DNA of 64,000 bases from LMUY01 sp964235495 (GTDB taxonomy: Bacteria > Pseudomonadota > Alphaproteobacteria > Acetobacterales > Acetobacteraceae), in assembly GCA_964235495.1 (NCBI GenBank), contig CAXSAX010000006.1:1-64000 (forward strand), read 5' to 3'. Below, piece after piece: positions 59,561-64,000 of the stretch. The notes under the pieces were generated by a model, which was not told the DNA's origin, ran no database searches, and worked only from the letters and a program-made list of their open reading frames with translations. Position 1 is the first letter of the stretch. The number at the start of each line of letters is the position of its first letter. A program made the translations under genes and the position numbers.

Positions 59561-61036
59561 ATGAGCGGCACGAATTACACGTTCACGACGTTCGATCCCG
59601 TGGTGGATGGCCTGGTCACGACCGATGCGATCAACGACGCGGGCGAGGTGGTCGGGTCCTACTACGCCACCAGTGGCTCGTTCTACGCGTCGAACGGCTT
59701 CACCGATTTCGGCAACACCATCAGCACGCTCGATGTCCCCGGCTCCTCCGCGACCGCCATCACAGGGGTGAACGCGAGCGGCACGGTCGTCGGCTACTCC
59801 TTCACCAGCGACAACACGATCGCCTTCGTCGGCCAGCCTGGCAACCTCACGACCATCGCCATGGCGGGGACGGACGTGAGGGCGGCGGCGATCAACGCGT
59901 CTGGCGAGGTGGTGGGGACGGCAGGCGCCAACAGCTTCACCGACATCAACGGCGCGTACTCCACGGTAGCCATCGGCGGCGCGCAGGCCACGCAGGCGGT
60001 CGGCGTGACGGCGGCGGGCGTGGTGTTCGGCAACGAGACCGACGCCGCCGGGCTGGACCACGGCTTCCTGGACAAGGCGGGCGTGTTCCGGATCATCAAC
60101 GTGCCGAACTCGCAGGGCACCACCTCCATCGCAGGGGTGAACGCCACCGGCGAGATCGTCGGGGAGTATGACGACCCGTCCGGCAACACCGAGGGCTATG
60201 CGGACATCGGCGGGACGTTCAGCAGCATCGCGGCGCCCGGCAGCTCCTACACCGTCGTCGCCGGCGTGAACGATGCCGGCACGGTGGTCGGCTACTACCT
60301 GGGGGATGACAGCGACCTCCACGGTTTCGTGGACCAGGCAGGAACCATCACCAGCTTCGACCCGGCGGGGTCGGTCTCCACGATCGTGCAAGGCATCAAC
60401 AGCTCCGGCCAGATCGTCGGCAGCTACACCGACGCCGACAGCGGGGCGCAGCTGGCCTTCACCGCAACCCCGGCCTGCTACTGCCCCGGCACCCTGATCC
60501 GTACGGACCGGGGCGACGTGGCGGTGGAGCACCTGGCGATCGGCGACCGGGTGATGACGCTGGGCGGCACGGCGGAGCCGGTGCGCTGGATCGGCCGCCG
60601 GTCCTATGCCGGGCGCTTCCTGCGCGGCCGCCCGGCGTTGCATCCGGTGCGGGTGCGGGCCGGCGCGCTGGCCGAAGGCGTGCCAAGCCGGGACCTGCTG
60701 GTGTCCCCGGAGCACGCCCTGTTGCTGTCCGGCGTGCTGGTGCGGGCGGTCGACCTGGTGAACGGGGCCACGATCGTGCGGGAGGCCGGCTTGAAGCGGG
60801 TGGACTACCTGCACGTCGAGCTGGCGGCCCACGACGTGATCTGGGCCAACGACGCGGTGGCCGAGACGTTCGTGGACGACGACAGCCGCGGCCGGTTCAG
60901 CAACGCGGCGGACCATGCCGCGCTATACCCGGACGCGGCGCAGGTGGAGGCTGCGTATTGCGCCCCGCGGGTCAGCCAAGGCCACGAGCTGGCGCGCATC
61001 AAGGCGGGCCTGGCGCGGCGGGTGATGGCCGCCTGA
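59561..61036 (+). CDS. HAF-repeat protein with C-terminal Hint domain
   Basis: A 491-residue protein. Residues about 15-300 hold seven repeats of the type INDAGEVVGSYY, VNASGTVVGYSF, INASGEVVGTA, VNATGEIVGEY, VNDAGTVVGYY and INSSGQIVGSY, the HAF extracellular repeat. A Hint (hedgehog/intein) domain starts at Cys 306-308 (CYCPGTLIRTDRGDVAVEHL), with SPEHALLLSGVLV and LKRVDYLHVELAAHDVIWAN. There is no extein after it, so it is a Hint_2-type processing or self-cleaving domain, common in acetic-acid bacteria. No signal peptide is seen; secretion by a type I system is possible. The ATG at 59561 has a weak AGGAA upstream. Confidence 0.85.
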   Translation: MSGTNYTFTTFDPVVDGLVTTDAINDAGEVVGSYYATSGSFYASNGFTDFGNTISTLDVPGSSATAITGVNASGTVVGYSFTSDNTIAFVGQPGNLTTIAMAGTDVRAAAINASGEVVGTAGANSFTDINGAYSTVAIGGAQATQAVGVTAAGVVFGNETDAAGLDHGFLDKAGVFRIINVPNSQGTTSIAGVNATGEIVGEYDDPSGNTEGYADIGGTFSSIAAPGSSYTVVAGVNDAGTVVGYYLGDDSDLHGFVDQAGTITSFDPAGSVSTIVQGINSSGQIVGSYTDADSGAQLAFTATPACYCPGTLIRTDRGDVAVEHLAIGDRVMTLGGTAEPVRWIGRRSYAGRFLRGRPALHPVRVRAGALAEGVPSRDLLVSPEHALLLSGVLVRAVDLVNGATIVREAGLKRVDYLHVELAAHDVIWANDAVAETFVDDDSRGRFSNAADHAALYPDAAQVEAAYCAPRVSQGHELARIKAGLARRVMAA

Positions 61037-61109
61037 GCCTTCGGCCGGCGCTCGTCAACGCAGCAGCTTCGGCCTCCCGAGGGCAGGCACAACCTGAAAG
61101 CAGCCTCGC

Positions 61110-61748
61110 ATGCCTCAAGCCAAGGACGAGGCGGACCCCGTTCCAAGTCCCGTGCGCCGCCTTGGTCCTGCCGCCCTGGTTCTCGCCGGTGGCCAAGCCC
61201 GGCGCATGGGCGGCGGGGACAAGCCGCTGCTCATCCTGCACGGCCGGAGCCTGCTGGCCCGCATCGTGGCAACGCTTGCCCCCGACCACGCCCACATCGC
61301 CATCAGCGCCAACGGCGACCCGGCGCGCTTCGCCACCAGCCTGCCCGTGCTGGCCGATCAGGAGCCCGGGCAGGGGCCGCTGGCCGGCGTGCTCGCCGGG
61401 CTGGACTGGGCCGCCGGGCTCGGCGCGCCCGCCCTGCTGACCGTGCCCGGCGACACGCCGCTGATCCCCGCCGGCCTTGCCCGCAGCCTCGCCCCCGCCC
61501 CGGCGGTGGCGGAAAGCGGCGGGCGGCGGCACCATGCGGTGGCGCTCTGGCCGGTGGGCGCGCGCGAGGCCCTGCGTGCGTTCCTGCGCCAGCCCGGCCC
61601 CCGCAGCGTGCGCGCCTTCGCGGACACGCTGGCCATGCGCCCGGTGGCGTTCGCGGGCGACCCATTCGTCAACGTCAACACCCCGGGTGACCTCGCAGCA
61701 CTCGATGCCGCGCTGCGCGTCACTCCGCCCCGGCCGGCTGCACCGTGA
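61110..61748 (+). CDS. mobA: Molybdenum cofactor guanylyltransferase
   Basis: A 212-residue enzyme that attaches GMP to molybdopterin to form MGD. The nucleotide loop LVLAGGQARRMGGGDKPLL, then LADQEPGQGPLAGVLAGLDW and LLTVPGDTPLIPAGLA with the metal Asp, fits MobA. FVNVNTPGDLAALDAAL at the end is typical. Its 3' end overlaps the convergent aspartyl-protease-like gene by 29 bases. The start ATG 61110 has GAAAG upstream; the first 17 residues are variable. Confidence 0.92.
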   Translation: MPQAKDEADPVPSPVRRLGPAALVLAGGQARRMGGGDKPLLILHGRSLLARIVATLAPDHAHIAISANGDPARFATSLPVLADQEPGQGPLAGVLAGLDWAAGLGAPALLTVPGDTPLIPAGLARSLAPAPAVAESGGRRHHAVALWPVGAREALRAFLRQPGPRSVRAFADTLAMRPVAFAGDPFVNVNTPGDLAALDAALRVTPPRPAAP

Positions 61749-62646
61749 CGCGGCGCGCGCCGTAGGACACCCACACCCGGTTCTGCCGCAGCCAATCCGT
61801 GCCGAGCAGCATGTCCGCCCCAGGCCAGCGCAGCCCGCTCACGCTCAGCACGGGGGCCACGTAGCGGATGGGGCCCAGGCGCAGCTCGGCGAACTGGTGA
61901 TGATGCGTCGGGTTCACCGCCCCGTCCACGCCGACCGACTGGCCCGCCGGGTCCCCCGCCAAGGCCGCCGCGTCCAGGCCGGCGCGGGCGGCGGCGGCCT
62001 CGCCCAGGGTGGACAGGTTGGAGCCGGTGTCCAGCAGGGCGGCCACCGGCCGGCCATCGACGGCCATCGGCAGCACCACCACGCCCGCCTGCGAGACGCT
62101 CGCCACCACCGAGGCCCGCGGCCCCTGCCACGGCACGTCGTCGCCACCGCAGCCCGGCGCATGGTAGAGCGCCATGCGGCGGTGCGGCAGGTCGAACTCC
62201 ACGTCGAACGCGCTGAGCCAGTCGGCGCCCAGCAGGCCCGCGGCTTGCAAACCCGCCTCCTGCAACGGCTCCCCCGGCGGCGTGGGGAGCGAGGCCACCG
62301 CGGCGCTGCGGTCCAGCAACTGCATCCCGCCGATCGCCAGCGACCGCAGCGCCGCGTTCTGGGTGATGATCGTGCCGCCGATGCCCTGGATGGCGCTGCT
62401 GCGCCGCGGGTCGGCCGGCAAGGCGAGCCGCGCCATGGCGGCCGGCGTCACCAGGGAGCTTTCCGCGCCGGTATCGACCAGCAGCGTCACCGGCTCGCCG
62501 TCGATCGCGGCCGCCACGCTGACAAAGCCATGGTCCAGGATGACCGGGATTTCCGCCAGCTTGGCCAGCCGGCAGGCCTCCGGCGCGGCGGGAGCGACGC
62601 CGCACCCCGCCAACAGCAGGCCGCCGAGCAACGGCCCAGGCTTCAT
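61720..62646 (-). CDS. Retropepsin-like aspartyl protease family lipoprotein
   Basis: A 308-residue exported protein. The signal MKPGPLLGGLLLAGCGVA has a lipobox (LLAGC). Two pepsin-like half domains each carry a catalytic motif: LLVDTGAESSLVT near residue 57 and ALLDTGSNLSTLG near 205. It is therefore a single-chain, internally duplicated aspartyl protease, unlike dimeric retropepsins. GIGGTIITQ and GADMLLGTDWLRQNRVWVSY resemble flap and C-terminal strands. It follows the SDR by 19 bases and converges on mobA. Confidence 0.85.
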   Translation of the reverse strand: MKPGPLLGGLLLAGCGVAPAAPEACRLAKLAEIPVILDHGFVSVAAAIDGEPVTLLVDTGAESSLVTPAAMARLALPADPRRSSAIQGIGGTIITQNAALRSLAIGGMQLLDRSAAVASLPTPPGEPLQEAGLQAAGLLGADWLSAFDVEFDLPHRRMALYHAPGCGGDDVPWQGPRASVVASVSQAGVVVLPMAVDGRPVAALLDTGSNLSTLGEAAAARAGLDAAALAGDPAGQSVGVDGAVNPTHHHQFAELRLGPIRYVAPVLSVSGLRWPGADMLLGTDWLRQNRVWVSYGARRVTVQPAGAE

Positions 62647-62665
62647 GCGCCCAACTTCATGCGTT

Positions 62666-63523
62666 CTATCCGAACGTGCGCGCCAGCCCGTCCGCCAGGC
62701 CGACCGGCTCGACCCCCAGCGTGCGGCGCATGGCGTCGATGGCGAACGTCTTGTCCTCCAGCAGCCGCTGCACCTCCGCCTGCCGGATCGTGGGCAGGCC
62801 CGGCAGCAGCCGGGTGAGGGGGGCCGCGAGGCGCAGCAGGCCGGCGGGGACCGGCACGATGCGGGGCCGCGGCAGCCCGGCGGCGGCGGCCACGGCGCGG
62901 ACCAGGTCGGCGTAGCGCACGCTGTCCGCCCCGGCGAGCACGATCGCCTCCGCCCCGCGCCATTCCGCGTCGATGGCGGCGCGCAGGCTGGCCGTCACGT
63001 CTGCCTGGTGGATCGGCCGCACCATGGCGCGGCCGCCGCCCGGCAGCGGCACCACCGGCAGGCGGCGCAGCAGCCGGGCCAAGCGCTGCACGTTGTCCTC
63101 GCCCTGCGCGCCGTAGATCATGGTGGGGTGCAGCATGGCGCCGCGCCGGCCGGACCGCTGGAACGCGGCCTCGCCGGCCAGCACGCCCGCCGCATGGGCA
63201 TCCGGCCAGCGGGTAAACTTGCGGGTGCTGCCGAGGAGGACGAAATGGCGCACGCCGGCCGGCGCGGCCTCCAGGATGGCCGCCGCGTGCCGGGCATGGG
63301 CGCAGGACGCCACCACCTCCGCCCCTTGCAGCGCCCGGCGCAGCGCCGGGCCGTGCTGCAGGTCGGCGACGGCAGGGACGCCTGGCAGGCCGGCCGCCGA
63401 CCACTTCGCCGGGTCGCGCACCACCGGCACGTAACCGATCCCGTCCGCCGCCAGGGACCGGCAGAGGGCTGCGCCGGAGCGGCCGGACGCGCCGATGACG
63501 TGGATGCGCGCAGGACGGCTCAT
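62666..63523 (-). CDS. NAD(P)-binding atypical SDR (NmrA/complex I NDUFA9-like)
   Basis: A 285-residue Rossmann-fold protein. RIHVIGASGRSGAALCRSLA is the dinucleotide motif. RHFVLLGSTRKFTRWPD, MLHPTMIYGAQGEDNVQRLA, VVPLPGGGRAMVRPIHQADV and a C-terminal helix follow. The catalytic Tyr-x3-Lys is not obvious, which fits the atypical SDR class. It may be a sugar-nucleotide epimerase-like or quinone-linked protein. ATG 63523 starts the conserved strand. It is divergent from rplM, with a shared 127-base promoter region holding a 20-base palindrome. Confidence 0.83.
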   Translation of the reverse strand: MSRPARIHVIGASGRSGAALCRSLAADGIGYVPVVRDPAKWSAAGLPGVPAVADLQHGPALRRALQGAEVVASCAHARHAAAILEAAPAGVRHFVLLGSTRKFTRWPDAHAAGVLAGEAAFQRSGRRGAMLHPTMIYGAQGEDNVQRLARLLRRLPVVPLPGGGRAMVRPIHQADVTASLRAAIDAEWRGAEAIVLAGADSVRYADLVRAVAAAAGLPRPRIVPVPAGLLRLAAPLTRLLPGLPTIRQAEVQRLLEDKTFAIDAMRRTLGVEPVGLADGLARTFG

Positions 63524-63560
63524 GACCGCATCATACGGCCGGCGCGAGACAGGAAAAGCC

Positions 63561-63580
63561 TGTGGTATAGTCATACCACA
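63561..63580. promoter_or_regulatory. 20-base palindrome upstream of rplM, possible operator
   Basis: TGTGGTATAGTCATACCACA is a perfect 8-bp inverted repeat with a four-base spacer. It lies 11 bases upstream of the putative rplM -35 and 37 bases upstream of the divergent SDR gene start. The symmetry resembles operators of GntR-type dimers. No T-run follows, so a terminator is unlikely. The regulator is unknown. Confidence 0.6.
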
Positions 63581-63591
63581 TAGGCAATCCC

Positions 63592-63620
63592 TTGACTTTG
63601 CGCGCCTTCGCGGCGATACG
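63592..63620 (+). promoter_or_regulatory. Putative sigma-70 promoter of rplM
   Basis: TTGACT (63592-63597), a 17-base spacer, then GATACG (63615-63620), about 30 bases before the rplM ATG. The -35 is a near-perfect match; the -10 is weaker. Confidence 0.5.
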
Positions 63621-63650
63621 GTGCCGCCTCATGCAGACGGGTATGCGGCC

Positions 63651-64000
63651 ATGAAGACGACCATCTCGCTCAAACCGGCGGACGCCACCAAGAACTGGAC
63701 GCTGATCGACGCGGACGGGCTGGTGCTCGGGCGGCTGGCCGCCATCATCGCGCAGCGGCTGCGCGGCAAGCACAAACCGCAGTTCACCCCCCACGTCGAT
63801 TGCGGCGACAACATCGTGGTGGTCAACGCCGAGAAGGTCCGCGTGACCGGCAACAAGGCGGACCAGTCGGTGTTCTACTACCACACCGGCTTTCCTGGCG
63901 GCATCAAGGGCCGTTCGGTGCGCCAGATTCTGACCGGGCGGCATCCGGAGCGCGTGATTGAGAAGGCGGTGGAGCGGATGATCACCCGCGGCCCGTTGCA
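63651..64000 (+). CDS. rplM: 50S ribosomal protein L13 (3' end outside window)
   Basis: The first 116 or so residues of L13 (uL13), running off the right edge without a stop. It has WTLIDADGLVLGRLAAIIAQ, LRGKHKPQFTPHVDCGDNIV, VVNAEKVRVTGNKADQ and YYHTGFPGGIKGRSVRQILT, ending in ERMITRGPL. The ATG at 63651 begins MKTTISLKPADATKNWT. In Alphaproteobacteria rpsI usually follows; it is not visible here. Confidence 0.95.
   Translation, partial: MKTTISLKPADATKNWTLIDADGLVLGRLAAIIAQRLRGKHKPQFTPHVDCGDNIVVVNAEKVRVTGNKADQSVFYYHTGFPGGIKGRSVRQILTGRHPERVIEKAVERMITRGPL

Noticed and set aside
60476..61036. Hint domain as an intein
   Set aside because: There is no C-terminal extein or homing endonuclease, and the host part is a repeat array rather than a split enzyme.
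63561..63580. Palindrome as an NrdR box or terminator
   Set aside because: It does not have the AT-centred NrdR pattern, and no T-run follows either arm.

Overview
The window is a GC-rich, densely coded chromosomal segment that reads as an alphaproteobacterium, most likely of the Acetobacteraceae (Roseomonas/Rhodovastum-like). Pointers are a TrcR (DUF1013) cell-cycle regulator, a single-step ALA synthase, a HAF-repeat plus Hint-domain protein of a type common in acetic-acid bacteria and relatives, a dnaB/alr/radA neighbourhood, and AUG/GUG-overlap operons throughout. No rRNA, tRNA, CRISPR array or complete insertion sequence was seen. Genes run off both ends: an unrecognised protein at the left edge and ribosomal protein L13 at the right edge.

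Regions. 1-11 kb holds housekeeping genes: a COG0523 metal chaperone with a WD40 protein, an aldo/keto reductase, trcR, a small heat-shock protein with a ROSE-like RNA thermometer leader, rpmE, pdxY, an NdvA-type exporter, a CBS protein and hemA. 11-17 kb holds an S10 peptidase, an EthD/DUF4188 pair under a divergent TetR regulator with a clear operator, a LOV-domain blue-light histidine kinase divergent from a single-domain response regulator, and a nitronate monooxygenase. 17-30 kb is one long plus-strand catabolic block: a branched-chain-type ABC importer (five genes) followed by enoyl-CoA hydratase/hydroxyacyl-CoA dehydrogenase, acyl-CoA ligase, thiolase and two acyl-CoA dehydrogenases. 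Together these could import, activate and beta-oxidise a carboxylic acid.

30-42 kb runs on the minus strand: two tandem glycine-rich small proteins, another acyl-CoA ligase, radA, mlaF-mlaE-alr, an oxidoreductase, an exosortase-A-type O-ligase and dnaB. Between radA and mlaF sits a conspicuously AT-rich plus-strand island (about 33.7-35.05 kb). It carries a truncated antitoxin-like gene and an unrecognised 369-residue protein. 42-49 kb holds a CopD-like membrane protein, a Deg-type protease/response regulator/histidine kinase operon and hrpB.

49-58 kb is a sugar and glycoconjugate region. UDP-glucuronate decarboxylase and UDP-glucose dehydrogenase lie on the plus strand and would convert UDP-glucose to UDP-xylose. 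A minus-strand operon of seven overlapping or abutting genes follows: CgeB-like glycosyltransferase, nucleotidyltransferase, methyltransferase, glycoside-hydrolase-like protein, PIG-L deacetylase, GT4 and a FemAB/CelD-type acyltransferase. The hydrolase-like protein appears circularly permuted. This operon is the best candidate in the window for a poorly described biosynthetic system. 58-64 kb holds nhaA, the HAF/Hint protein, mobA, an aspartyl protease-like lipoprotein, a nucleoside-diphosphate-sugar-epimerase-like SDR and rplM.

A dispersed intergenic hairpin element (four clear copies) recurs between genes and shows a compensatory base-pair change in one copy.
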